DNA of 64,000 nt from Diogma glabrata. Taxonomy: Eukaryota; Arthropoda; Insecta; Diptera; Cylindrotomidae. Below, piece after piece: positions 10,591 to 21,293 of the stretch. The notes below the pieces were generated by a model. The model worked only from the letters and a program-made list of their open reading frames with translations. It had not been told where the DNA came from and made no database searches. Position 1 is the stretch's first letter. The number at the start of each line of letters is the position of its first letter. Both the position numbers and the translations under genes were made by a program. Location: the NCBI GenBank assembly GCA_963693315.1, contig OY856187.1, forward strand, positions 382,827,711-382,891,710, read 5' to 3'.

Positions 10591-12129
10591 CTATTTTATT
10601 GAGCCCGGAAAGTGGGTTTGAAGTAAAATATCTAGTGTCTCAATACAGCTGGTGGTATACGTACCACTTGGTTTGCGTTTGCAGATTGAGCCTAGAGGGT
10701 TTGTGTGATCAGACGACATCAATTTTTGGAGTCGAACTGCAGCAGGCAGGTTATCTATCGTATTGCAGAGCTCTTTACAGCTATTTCTTTTTGATTGTCT
10801 GAGTTCTTTATTATAATTGGTTAGAGCTACTCGGTACTCAGTCCAATTATTTGTTGTTTTTGCTCTGTTAAAGAGCTTGCGAACTTTATTCCTTTTCTTC
10901 TCCAAGTTACCATTCCACCAAGGTACATCTCTGCATCTTTTGGATTGAGTTATTGGAGTATTAAGGTTGTATGCTTCAGTGATAATTTCTTGTAAATTAT
11001 TTGCTGCCGAGTCAAGCTCAAATGTAGAGTTGAAACTGCTGCAACTATTTACATTATCATGAAGATATGTTGTGTAAAGTTCCCAGTAGGTTTTTCTTGG
11101 GTTTCTAAAGTACTGGATGCTCTTTGGGTAGTGTTCTATGTTGAAACATATATAAGCATGATCAGACATAGAAGCTTCCTTCGAAACATGCCAGTTCTTA
11201 ATATGGTTAGTAGCGTTTATGTTAGTTAAAGTAAGGTCAAGGAACTCGCCTCTGATTGCGTTTCTAAAGGTAGGCTCACTACCTTTGTTTGCAATAAACA
11301 TATTGTTTGTATACAAAAATTGAAGCAGACGTTCGCCTTTTGTGTTAATGTTGCTACTTCCCCACACGGTGTGATGAGCGTTAGCATCACACGCTATTAT
11401 GAGGTTATAGTGGTTATTGTTGCAATACTTGATGAGTTTCTCTACCACTTCTGGTGGTGTCTCGTCCTCATCCCCCGGGAAGTATGCAGAAGCTAAAATG
11501 AATTTACGAAATCCACCTTGAGGAAGATGAATTTCTATCTGGACCGTTGTAAGATCTCTACAGATAAATTCATTCAACGGAAATATTTTCAGATGTTTGT
11601 TGAAGGGAATCGTGGTTCGCGGTCTTTCCACATCTGAGAAATAGATCAGTTTTGTATTTTTGTTTGACGATAGACCTTTTATTCTTTTACTGTCTGCCCA
11701 CGGCTCCTGTATAAATGCAAGATCGTGAGCATCCAGTTCAATTAACCGGTTCAAATTAACTGATACCATTTCTGATCTGTGCAGATTAATCTGAACGCAA
11801 CTTAATTTAGGTACTAGAGATTTTTGTCTATATCGTACAGGTCTTCTGTCTGACTTAGAGTAAGCTGGTGAATCAGACATTACCATAGAGTCAGACATGG
11901 TGTGTGTACTATCCGAATTAGGATAAGCTAATAAATCAGGCATGATCCTAGAGTCAGACATGGCATGTGTGCTGTCTGGTTTAGAATAAGCTGATAAATC
12001 AGGCATGACCCTAGAGTAGGACATGGTGCACAGTTTTGTTGTTGGTTTATGTGAGGCGTTTGGAGAAGCATCGCTCACATCTAAAACAGTTTTCCATACA
12101 ATATTTATGGAGAAAGTAGGGAGGTACAT
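10591..12129 (-). pseudogene. LINE N-terminal repeats and AP-type endonuclease
   Basis: This 512-codon segment opens the LINE polyprotein. Residues about 35-100 are three copies of a 21-residue repeat (motifs SRVMPDL, SRIMPDL, SMVMSDS). The rest is an apurinic/apyrimidinic-like endonuclease, which nicks target DNA: QINLHRS start, FIQEPW with the glutamate, IIACDANAHH with the catalytic Asp/Asn, and a final SDHAY. It stops at a TAG (10588-10590) in the same frame as the downstream RT, so this is a single nonsense mutation and not a natural ORF end. The part after the endonuclease contains the usual linker (VPWWNGNLEKKRNKVRKLF) that leads to the RT. Confidence 0.88.
11855..12030 (-). repeat. 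63-bp in-frame tandem repeat, about 3 copies
   Basis: The hexamer TAAGCT starts copies at 11861, 11924 and 11987, a period of exactly 63 bp, so the repeat adds 21 residues per copy to the LINE protein. Copies differ at several positions. The repeated peptide contains M-S/P-D and AYSK/AYPN motifs and precedes the endonuclease. Confidence 0.85.
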
Positions 12130-12417
12130 TGGTCAGCCACAACAGAGCCCTGTGCTGTGGTAAGGCTATTGAAACTGGAGGACGCCCGGTATCCAGAGTT
12201 CCGTACTAATAATCAAGCACCCCCTTGACCATGCTAAGCTTTCGGCGTACGTGTCTCACCTTAGCTTTGGGTTTTGGACTTGATCTGGGCTTCGATTCTC
12301 ACCGAGGACCTAACGGCATGGGTGACCCTACCGTTGTAGCTCCTAAGATCACCGAGTCTACTGAGCCCCATCACTGCGTCAAAGTGCCAAGTCCATTAGA
12401 TGGGGTAAACCATACAT

Positions 12418-12825
12418 ACAAAAGACAACCATGTTGTCAGAGTATTTATATTAAATGTTTAATGCAGTTTGATTTGGCTATATTTATACTTGAATTACTC
12501 AAATTTGAATATAACTCGCTCGTCAAAAGTATCATGTATATTTTGATTTCGTGTATAAAACGATTTCGCAATCAATCGGATGAATCTCTGACACTTAACA
12601 AAATGCATCCTCTACTGAGCTTTCAAAATTTACAAAAAAAATTGTTGTGGAATGTAAAATCACCTTTCATGTGACACCAATCCCCTTGTCAATGTCAAAA
12701 TTTTGTTTTGTTTTAAAAAGGTTCTGCTTTTAGGTTCCTCCAAATAACGTTTGAATAAGTCTGTTTTGTTTCTGAGTCTGTTCAAAAACCACGCATTCAA
12801 TTTTTTTTAATTTTTAGAGTTTAGT
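12418..12825. other. Intronic sequence between LINE and palindrome
   Basis: No recognisable gene or element is seen in this AT-rich stretch. Confidence 0.5.
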
Positions 12826-13770
12826 ACTTTAAAACAATATTGTGCAAATTCTTTACAAAAAGTAATTTACGTAAATATTTACATGTAAAGAATTCATTCT
12901 TTACATGTCCAAAAATCATTGTAAAGATTGTAAAGAATGTAAAGAATGCAAAGAATGTAAATAATGCCAAAAAGGTGTGCCAATTTTCTCATATGAAATT
13001 CACACTCCTAAATAATCATAGTTTTTAAATCAGTCTTTAGTTATATTTATCGTTTGAATACTGATTTTTAAAGCTCCCTTAAGAATTAAGCCAAAACTTG
13101 TACCCAATTCCAACAATGGTAATACAAATTTTGAATTGAAAAGAATTACGAATTTCGATCTCTGTAAAATATTTTCCCGCTTTAATCATAAAAAAGCAAG
13201 GATTGGAAATCATAAATTATGTATTAAAATTCAAAACTTATTACAATAAAATTAACAATTTAACTACAATAACATCAATTTGTTGAATACGACACATAAC
13301 AAGCTTGATTTACAATAGCAATTATTTTCAGTATACAAATTATTAAAGACAGGCTTTACCTGTCAATTGATAAAATGGAGAATGTCCGAACCCAAGTTTT
13401 CAACCATTCATCTTTAGAATTTAGATTAAAGAAAAAGTTTGTTGAGATGTCATTTTTGTATTCAAAAACAAATGTTATTTTTAAAATTTTAGTTGTACAA
13501 ACAAATGATTGATTTCACAAATTCGATATTATTGGTATCGTGAAATTGTTTATTTATATTTTAACGAGTTTGAGATTAAATTTAAAATTTATTTTTACTA
13601 TCGACTCAAACCAGCTTATATATGAGACATCTCAACAAACATTTTTTTAATCTAACTAAATTCTTTAGTTAAATGGTTGAAAACTTGGGTACGGACATTC
13701 TTCATTTTATCAATTGACAGGTAAAGCCTGTCTTTGATAGTTTGTATACTGAAAATAACTGCTATTGTAA

Positions 13771-14301
13771 TGCATGGTTTCCATAATGGCTAAGGCGAAA
13801 AAATTAGCCAAATTAAAATGAGAAAAAGCAACAACTTGTAATTCCGATTTTTTACTTTTGGATTTTGGCATTCCAAAAGCTCATAACCTAAAATTAATTG
13901 GTTTAATTGCAAATTATAATTAATTGCAATTAATACCAAACACAAAATAGGTTTTAATAATTACCTCAATGTAATTACAGCTTGTAATACTTGTTTGAAT
14001 TAGTGATACTGATTTGAATACGGATTTAGATTAAACTTTTTTTTCGCGCTATTATAATTTTTTCAGTTTTGACATTTGCTATACCCGAAATTGGACGTCC
14101 AGTCCGAAAAAAGACATAAGAGCATATCTTTTTTCGGACTGGACGTCTAATTTCGGTGTGCTGAATTGAAATATTGCAAATTGGACGTCCAAATTTAACT
14201 GACAAAATCAGAGTGCATCTCTATCATACAAACGGAGAATTTTTTCTTCCTCTTTTTAATTTCGTTAAATTTTTTCTCCTCGCCATTGTGGAAATCATGC
14301 T
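13771..14301. mobile_element. 531-bp MITE nested in right arm of FB-B, TAA duplications
   Basis: Inverted ends read GCATGGTTTCCATAATGGC on the left and, reverse-complemented, GCATGATTTCCACAATGGC on the right. TAA flanks both sides (13768-13770 and 14302-14304), and removing the block restores the match of the right palindrome arm to the left one. A 3-bp TAA duplication with short inverted ends suggests a PIF/Harbinger-type non-autonomous element. No coding sequence. Confidence 0.82.
14085..14156. repeat. 30-bp-stem hairpin inside the MITE
   Basis: The 30 bases at 14085-14114 and 14127-14156 are reverse complements at 29 of 30 positions, with a 12-base loop. The stem contains ttggacgtcc, and the words ttggacgtcc recur at 14180-14190. 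Confidence 0.9.
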
Positions 14302-14877
14302 TAACTCAAGCTTTTTATGTGTCGTATTCAGCAAATTGATGTTATTGTACTTAAATTGTTAATTTTATTGTTATACGTTTTAAATTTTAACACATAATTT
14401 ATAATTTCCAATCCTTGCTTTTTCTATGATTAAAGCGGGAAAATGTTTTATAGAGACCGAAATTCGTAATTCTTTTCAACTCAAACTTTGTATTATTGTT
14501 GGAATTGGGCACAAGTTTTTTCTTCTTATAGGAGCTGTAAAAATCACTTGAAAGTACAATTCTTTACATTTATTAATCATTCTTTACATTCTTTACGTAA
14601 AAAATTTACTAATTCTTTACAAAAAATGTAAAGAATTATTCTTTACATGAAAATGCACAACTCTGCTTTAAAATAGTATTAACGGCACCCTAAAGAAACT
14701 TCAACGTCCGGCCGAATTTCTACACAATCAATTTTCGCAAAAGCTATAAGTGCTATTAGCTTGATATTTTCTACAGTTATAATATGTGTTTGTTCACGCC
14801 TACGAAAAAAATTGCAGAGAAACTTAGAAAAAAAATTATTTTTGACCTTGACCAAAGTAATTTTTTTGTTTTATTTA

Positions 14878-15767
14878 GCGTATGGTTTTTTTTCTGACAC
14901 TTACGTGTCAGAAAAAAAAAATTAAAAATAAAACTTAAAATAGGTAGATTTTTCTATGCAATCTACATAAAACAAAACATGAATACACATTAAATGAGCT
15001 TACAATCGATTTGATTGCGCGTCTTTTAGTTAAAAACTAAAATGTAAAATATTTGAACATTGGGCAGTACATTTGAACATCATATGTTTACATCGAGTGA
15101 GTCTATCCATGCTACTACATCGGGAGTTGCCAAATGGATGTCTAAGATGTCGCCATTGTATTGTCGAATTGGACACACAGTTGCAATGTGTTTTATGGTT
15201 TGTTCCGTAGTTCCGTAGTCACATTGAAGGGACTCTGAAATGTCCCACTCGTAAAAAGAGTCAGCACAACGTGCATGATCTGTTCTTATTCGGCTTAGTG
15301 TAGCCCAGGTATGACGGGGCAGATCAAAACTAGGTTGGGTAGAAGTCGGGTTAGTAATAGAAAGGCCAGGTGTGTTGTAATGATTCCAGGAGGTGTCCTA
15401 GGCATCCAAGATATTAAAATTAGTTGCCAGCAGGTTGCTGGCAGCTTTGTGGGAAGGCTTTCTTGACTTCAATTGACAACGAGTGATGGTCACCATTATA
15501 TTCGTGCAAAGGTAACGTGATATTGTTGGTTACCTTTTTATGTTCACGCATGAGCGCATGTGAGCATCTGAGTGCAGATGGAGCAATATTGCTTAATACA
15601 GGTGGCCAAGGTAAAGGAGTGGACCTGATAGTACCACTTATAGTACGCATCGTGGCATGGAGTTGGCAGTCAACTTTTTGAGTGTGTATCCTATTCAACC
15701 AGACTGATGCGCCATACTCAGCCACTGAGTAAACCAGACTTGTGTAAAGCCACTGAGTAAACCAGAC
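14878..15767 (-). mobile_element. 5'-truncated LINE copy (same family as 35408-36952)
   Basis: This is the 3' end of a non-LTR element on the minus strand. Its protein part (15420-15767) matches the plus-strand copy at 36140-36480, sharing LVYSVAEYGA, VDCQLHATMRTISGTI and SHALMREHKKVTNN. The 3' UTR (14878-15060) also matches, including a terminal hairpin (ctgacac/gtgtcag in A/T runs) and the closing bases ccatacgc. There is no poly(A) tail. The coding part is frameshifted within the TASNLLA region and truncated 5'. A 17-bp local duplication (cactgagtaaaccagac at 15722 and 15751) sits at the 5' junction. No target duplication was found. Confidence 0.82.
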
Positions 15768-16300
15768 CAGGACCCCGATTATGGATTGCGATCCTAATTG
15801 AAAGCGATAATAGTTCAATTATTCATGTAAATGTATTAGTAACGTTTTTGATCTAAAATCCATTACTTTTTGTAAAACTACTACGTTTTTATAAATTATT
15901 TTTAAATTTGTTTTTTATATTTGTTGTAGGGAAGCGCTGACTGCTGATACATTTTTTTATTTAAGTACTGGCAGAATCCGCTCATACAGCAACTAGTTAA
16001 TCCTTTGCAATTTATTTTATGACTGTATTTCATGCCTTGCAGTTATTGTTCTTTGGTGTTAAATATTTTTAGTTTAATGTACGTGTTTTTTTAATTTATT
16101 TTCCCTGTAGGTATGTAGTTTTGATTTGGTCTGCAGAAATATATCAATTATTTGATAGGTGATTCACGAAGATTAGGGAGTAAGAGTAGGGTAGTAGACA
16201 TTCGGTCGGAGCTGGATATGGTAACCGAAAGACGATGGGTTTGGGACACTTTTGAAAGTTAGGCCAAAAGATTTTGTTCCGCTATGGTAAAATTGTAGAC
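15768..16300 (+). other. Short LINE-tail-like frame, then unassigned sequence
   Basis: At 15768-15866 the plus strand reads PGPRLWIAI to a TAA stop, resembling the GPRLWNAI stretch on the minus strand at 21030-21293; the 18-mer caggaccccgattatgga is shared exactly. This pattern is common at the C-terminus of CR1-like LINE proteins. From 15867 to about 16300 nothing is recognised. Confidence 0.35.
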
Positions 16301-16520
16301 GTATTTGTATTTACACTTTCTTTTCCACCATTCTCTCTTCGTTTGTCTACATAGCTTTGTAAAGGCTTTGTAACAACAGCATTCTTGCAATTACACATAC
16401 CGCATCATCTGAAGCTGTACGAAAGTCACAAATTTGCAAGGCATTGAGTTTTTGCAACGTGGCCACATTAGGTAGCAGCTATCTTTTATTCTGAGATGCA
16501 CCGCCAGAATTTGGCAAAAT

Positions 16521-17356
16521 TCATGACAAAGCATTTCTTACTCTGCTTGCTTTCTCTCTCGTAGCATGAATATTCCTTATGGTCCTGTTGCAAATGTCCC
16601 TATATTTTAAGAACACAACGAATGTCAAATCGTCAGTAAATCCCACAATTTTGGCTTCTTGTGGCACGGAAAGTTGCACGACACCATCATACACAGCATT
16701 CCAGGGAGTGGGCCCTAATACAGAACCTTGAGGCACGCCAATAGCTACAGCGTACGACTTTGTTTCCTCGTTGGTGTTTTATATCGAATGTCTATGGTTG
16801 GAGTAACTACCTACTATTTCCGGCGGGTGTTGTGGTTCCCTCATTTGGATCAGTGCGTTTAATGCAAATTTCCAACTGGCTGAGTGAAACGCTTTTGCTC
16901 GTCGTGTTACTATAGCACAGTACTTTTTGGTAGCCTATAAGCTATTGTGTCCTAACATTGCTGTTTTTGCAACGTTTACTACACAACTGACGTGGTTAGT
17001 AAGATCTTCCAAAAACTCCTTCAGCAATAAATGCTCCATAAACTTTCTTGAAAGTATAGGTTGCATTTGGGCTGCTAGTTTCAAAGCTTTATTTTGATTA
17101 CTGTCCATGCCGAGCCTTTGTTATTCGCTTTGTTATAATTTGTTATTTATTATATTTGTTATTCTTTTGCGCTTCCTCATTCATCATGGAATGCTTTTTC
17201 AAGTTGTTGTGGAAACAGAACCTTGACTATATTACAATTATTCTTCTTGAGTTTGCTCATTACATTTTTGTACGTTCTACCCTAAGGGTTGCAGTTAACT
17301 TCGTCGCACAAGTCGTAAGGTCACTGTCATTTGCTATGCTTTACGGCTAGTTTAAG
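16521..17356 (-). pseudogene. R1-type LINE reverse transcriptase, degenerate
   Basis: Pieces in different frames keep the R1 signature: LCDEVNCNPWGRTYKNVM at the start of RT, AFHSASWKFALNAL (motif A region) at about 16800-16890, and PQGSVLGPTPWNAVYDG followed by VGFTDDLTFVV at 16600-16736, where YADD has become FTDD. Stops and shifts separate the pieces, so the product is not functional. The region 16300-16520 probably holds the decayed RT thumb. Confidence 0.78.
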
Positions 17357-17374
17357 CTCAGATTGTGCATTACA

Positions 17375-17656
17375 CTACTTCTGGCGTAGTATAGAATAGC
17401 AAGCGTTCTGGGCACGTTGATATAGTCTTCTTGCGTGAAAGCACTTTCTTTGAAGCTCAGCTATATCCTTGTTCCACCAATAAACCGACATTTTAAAATT
17501 ATTGGCACTCCTCCTTGGCATTGCAGCATCACAGTCTCGTTTATTGGCCTCCATGAGCTGGATGGCTTTAGTTTCTGCTGTTCCAGTTTGGTGGGTATCC
17601 TCCATCATGAAGTTAAAAGTAGCTTCATCTTGTAGCTTAAATTTCCATCCCATAAA
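17375..17656 (-). pseudogene. R1-type LINE linker between endonuclease and RT
   Basis: A 92-codon frame beginning MGWKFKLQDEATF and containing VYWWNKDIAELQRKCFHAR matches the WWN-x-x-I linker of R1-like LINE proteins. Its upstream partner lies across the foldback insertion at 19305. Confidence 0.75.
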
Positions 17657-19304
17657 TTACACTAGTTTAGAAATTTTGAACTTTTTTGGTCTCCCTGACT
17701 AAAACCAAACTTTTCTTGTGGATTTGGATCTGCTGAACACGAATATCATATTCATTATTATAGGTTAGCTCTTGTTTTTGAGATATTCACGAAAAACCAA
17801 TTTTTTCGGTGAAACAAAAGTTTATTCCGGTTTTTTAATCGCATATTTTACAGCACAAACAAATTCAATGCATTAGTGAAACAAGTGCATAGTAAAGATG
17901 CTAACAAAGATTTTGAGTAATGAAAAAATTTTTGTAAAAATCAATCAAGGATTATGGGAGGTACACTCGAAAAAATTTGAAAAAAAATCCAAAATTTATG
18001 TTTTTCTTAAATTTTTTCAACATTCAACTGCATAAATTTTGAACAAACAATGATTGTAATTTTTTTTAATTTCTTGGATTCTATAGTTAATTCAATTTTC
18101 TTGCTTTTAAGTTAAAAACATGAATATTGGTGCAGGTTGCACCAAGTTATTCAGGTTTTCCCAAAAAAATCAAAACTCAACATTTGGAAAATCAAATTTT
18201 TTACTTAAAATAATTGAAATTCGGCAACATAATTGATTTAAATATGAGTTGTTATGTAGTTTTTCGTATAAAAACTGCGAGTTATTTTGAGTTTTCCTTA
18301 TTTCAACCGCGTTTTATGTATTTTTTCTTTTCTTTTTCTGCTGCGTCGTAAATAATGTCTTATAAGGTCAGTCGGTCTCAAACATCAGTGAAGAATTCTT
18401 TTAAAATAGTAAAGTATAAAGTTAATTTATTTAAATGGTGTCAAGAAGTTTCAAGTGTAAAAACAGTCCAAACTCATCTTGTTTTATTTGTGGAATTTGG
18501 ATAATACATCCTGCTAAAAAATAACTCCATTTATAAGAATTACATATCTTCATTACTTCGGCATAGAATTGAATGAAGAAAAACCGTGGATGCCGATAAA
18601 TAGTTATGTCAACTACAACTTTCAAGATGTGCACATTCAAGATGGCACTACAGAAAAAAAATTTATTTAACGTTTTAACGTTGTGTTACGACCAGGTTTT
18701 GACCATAACTTGCAATTTTAACTCGAAAATTTGTATAACAACTCATAAATAAACCAATTGTGTTGCAGAATTAAACTTTTTCCTAGTAAAAATTTTTTGT
18801 TCCAAATTATGAGTTTTGACTTTTTGTGGGAAAACCTGAATAACTTGGTGCAACTTGCACCAATATTCGTTTTATTAACTTAAAAGAAAGGAAATTGAAT
18901 TAAATATAGGCTCCAAGAAATTAAAAAAATTTACAATCATTGTTTGTTCAAAATTCATGCAGTTGAATGTTGAAAAATTTTAAATAAACATAAATTTTTT
19001 ACTTTTTTTTTCAACTTTTTTCGAGTGTACTTCCAGAATCCTTGATGGACTTTAACAAAATATAGCTCAAAATGTTTGTTCGTATCTTTGCTATGCACTT
19101 GTTTTATTAATATATTAAATTTGTTTGTGCTGTAAAATATGCGATCCAAAAACCGAAATTTCCTTTTTGTTCACCGAAAAAATTGGTTCACCGAAAAAAC
19201 AAGAACTAATCTAAAAAATGAAAATAATATTCGTGTTCACCATGTCAAAATCTATAAGAAAAGTTAGGTTATTTAAGGAGATTTTTCTTGTAAACTAGTG
19301 TTAC
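17657..19304. mobile_element. Foldback element FB-A copy 1, TTA duplications
   Basis: The element is 17660-19301 (1642 bp). It starts CACTAGTTTA and ends TAAACTAGTG, with TTA immediately outside both ends (17657-17659, 19302-19304). Inverted arms of about 600 bp (17660-18265 and 18725-19301) surround a spacer of about 460 bp. Matching arm landmarks include aatattggtgca / tgcaccaatatt and accaattttttcggtga / tcaccgaaaaaattggt. It belongs to the same family as 33915-37715. The TWA duplications point to a PIF/Harbinger-like transposase acting in trans, although arms this long are unusual. Confidence 0.9.
18435..18650 (+). pseudogene. Decayed Cys-motif gene in FB-A spacer
   Basis: From ATG 18435 the frame encodes SFKCKNSPNSSCFICG and stops at TAA 18522. 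Shifted by one base the sequence continues openly with YLHYFGIELNEEKPWMP to 18650. A sister copy at 34853-34978 has SFKCKNNPKSFCFICG. This C-K-x5-C-F-I-C-G...YFG-I-x-L pattern resembles, from memory, an N-terminal zinc-binding segment of transposon-linked insect proteins of unknown function. The gene ends before any further domain. Confidence 0.6.
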
Positions 19305-19480
19305 CTGTGGAGTTCACTGTATTTCCTCTTTGGTTTCCTTACCATTAGCTCATATACAAAAGCTTGATGGTTGCTGTGTATGTAGTGCTCACTTACGTTC
19401 CATGTCACCCATTTATTTGTTACACAGTCGCATTTGACGCACAGTTAATATTGTTTAGGTGCCTATACTATAACGACAAG
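19305..19480 (-). pseudogene. R1-type LINE endonuclease C-terminus
   Basis: On the minus strand the sequence reads VTWNVSEHYIHSNHQAFVYEL, cut here to its core WNVSEHYIHSNHQAF, resembling the W-x-V-S-E-x-x-x-x-SDH-x-x-I end of R1 endonucleases with the SDH changed to SNH. It abuts the right end of the foldback element. Upstream frames contain stops. Confidence 0.65.
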
Positions 19481-19490
19481 ATCTGCCCGG

Positions 19491-21029
19491 CCTTCAAAAC
19501 TGGTTGCTGCAAAAGATTTGTGCAGCCTCACAGTGGTTGAGATTTAACTGTATCATTTCATTTCCTAACCTCCGATTGCTTTGCCGCAGTAAACAACTAC
19601 AACAGTACAACTACAACTACAGCAGTAAACAACTACCTCACACCCTGCTGACTCCAAAAATCAAGGATTCACGAATTATGCTACATCCATCAACAAGGGA
19701 CGCATCAAATTCAGCTTATTCATTATTTTTCTACATAATACCAGAGATTTGATTTTTGGCGATTTTTGTTGGAAATTATAGAAAGATTGAGTTTGTAAGA
19801 TGAATTTTTTTAATAAATTTCTATAAAAAAAAATTATGCAGAAAAATAAGGAAATTATAAAATTATGGGGTAAAATAAAAAAAAACAGGGATGTCAACCA
19901 TCCAACTCCTATTATTTTTAGTTTCTTAATATTTTATAACAATTTATAAAAATTATAAGTTTAATTGTTTTTTCTGAAAAGGACTTACTTTTACTTTTAA
20001 AAGACAAAACAAAGCTTTGAAAATCCGTAAAGTAGTTCATGAGATACACTTAATTGAACATATTTGTAACCCGTGGTTTTTCAAAACTACCCCTAGATAT
20101 AAAGATTAAAGAGAGAACCTATCGTGACAAAAAAAAATTTCTCCTATGGAACGTTTTTATTATTCTCTCTTCAACAGTAAAAAATCTAATCTAATCTAAT
20201 CCCGATGTGATCATTGTACCTGCTGACTGCCAAAAAAACAGTAACCACGTCAAAGACTGAGTATATTAATCAACTAAACCTCTTACTCAGCGCTTCTAGC
20301 ACGTATAAAATTTAAAAATTCTAACTACAAACTAAAACAATTCACTGGTTAAAGAACTAAAAGAAAAATAATTTTTCAGCATCAGTGTCTAAACCAAAAA
20401 ACACCTAACAACACACAATTGTAACCAACCAAAATACACGTGGCCTCCCCAAAATACACGTGTCTAAAATATCGATAACACATATCGTATCCCACATACC
20501 CATCCCATGAGCCTCTTGTGTAATATCAATTAAACTTGTAACAATTTACAAAATGAAACAATTTACAAATAAATTTAAATAAATTTTGGTTCCAATTAAC
20601 CTAAAAGCTATAAACCTACAATAAATTAACAAATCCTGCAAGAATTGTACCTTCTTATGCACTTTCGACTCATAAGGAATATTGTAATGAATAGCCTAGG
20701 ACGACGCCTGAACGTAGGGTATTATAGTCTCAGATTCATTAGTTGTCATTTGTATTAACTTGTGTAGCTCGTAATAGTTTCTAATCCATCCACCATCAAT
20801 AGTCATATTTTCTCATAGTCTCCGTAACCCATAGTTTTTTTCATTATTCATCTATACAAACATTACTATTTAATTTTGCAACCTCCTAAAATTGACTCAT
20901 ACTACGTTTCCATCCCCCTTATTTCATCACCTCAAAAGGTAATGTTTATTTGACATATCAGTGAAGATTAATGCCCACTTAAAAATATCCACAAAAAATT
21001 GGTCTGCTTTTATTTTATTACTTTTTATT
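19491..21029. other. No supported gene; short (CAACTA)-like repeat
   Basis: A simple-sequence patch of caactac units lies at about 19590-19640, and a small atctaatcta repeat near 20180. The 12-mer aaaatacacgtg occurs twice at 20431-20465. Otherwise nothing is recognised. Confidence 0.5.
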
Positions 21030-21293
21030 TTAATTACTAATACAATTACGAAAAATTTTGTGTTTGTACACAATATTTTTTAAAAGCATCGTGCTTTCAA
21101 CGTATATCGCATTCCATAATCGGGGTCCTGAAGCAGTTGTGATTTTTTTTGTGATTTTCGAAAACGTAGTTTTCGACTTTTTTGCGAAAAGTTGGCTCCA
21201 CCCCTCTCTTGCTGATCTTCGAACATTACAGAGGTATAAAATTGAAAAACCCATGGTTGTAGAAAATATTGTAAAGATTGAACGAAAACTCAT
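21030..21293 (-). pseudogene. Possible C-terminal LINE protein fragment
   Basis: An 87-codon minus-strand frame includes TTASGPRLWNAIYVES followed by basic residues. GPRLWN near the C-terminus is typical of CR1-like and related LINE proteins. The N-terminal half is not recognisable. It shares an exact 18-mer with the opposite-strand sequence at 15770. Confidence 0.4.

Larger units (their letters stand above)
8068..12417 (-). mobile_element. LOA/I-type LINE with 12-bp target duplication
   Basis: The element occupies 8080-12405. On the minus strand it runs from a GC-richer leader (12130-12405) through endonuclease, reverse transcriptase and RNase H to a poly(A) tail, seen as a T-run at 8079-8094. 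The 12-mer TAAACCATACAT occurs immediately outside both ends (8068-8079 and 12406-12417), a perfect target-site duplication. One long reading frame is present, broken by two in-frame stops and one frameshift; no separate gag-like ORF1 is seen, so the copy is either 5'-truncated or from a single-ORF family. The endonuclease-RT-RNase H order suits the LOA/I group; Jockey proper lacks RNase H. Confidence 0.92.
12826..14680. mobile_element. Foldback element FB-B: giant near-perfect palindrome
   Basis: The left arm (about 12826-13460) is the reverse complement of a split right arm (about 13618-13770 plus 14302-14680), with a loop of about 150 bp. Outer ends match as tactttaaaac...tgtgca against tgcacaac...ttaaaatagta. 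Matching landmarks include agacaggctttacctgtcaattga (13350s) against 13715-13740, the gattggaaatcataaattatg block against 14395-14420, and clustered ctttacat/atgtaaag motifs at both outer arms. There is no coding capacity. Exact ends and target duplication are not fixed; TTA lies near both ends. A transcript would fold into a long hairpin. Confidence 0.85.
16300..19490 (-). mobile_element. R1-type LINE remnant, split by foldback element
   Basis: Minus-strand fragments of one LINE lie on both sides of FB-A copy 1 (17660-19301). Endonuclease end is at 19305-19480, linker at 17375-17656, and RT at about 16440-17356. All fit R1-clade protein order. Removing FB-A plus one TTA copy brings the endonuclease and linker parts together in the same frame, apart from a TAA at the junction. 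The copy is heavily mutated. Its 5' and 3' limits are approximate. Confidence 0.75.

Noticed and set aside
12225..12674. Plus-strand 149-codon gene
   Set aside because: It overlaps the minus-strand LINE leader and crosses the exact LINE end and target duplication at 12405-12417, so it is a chance frame.
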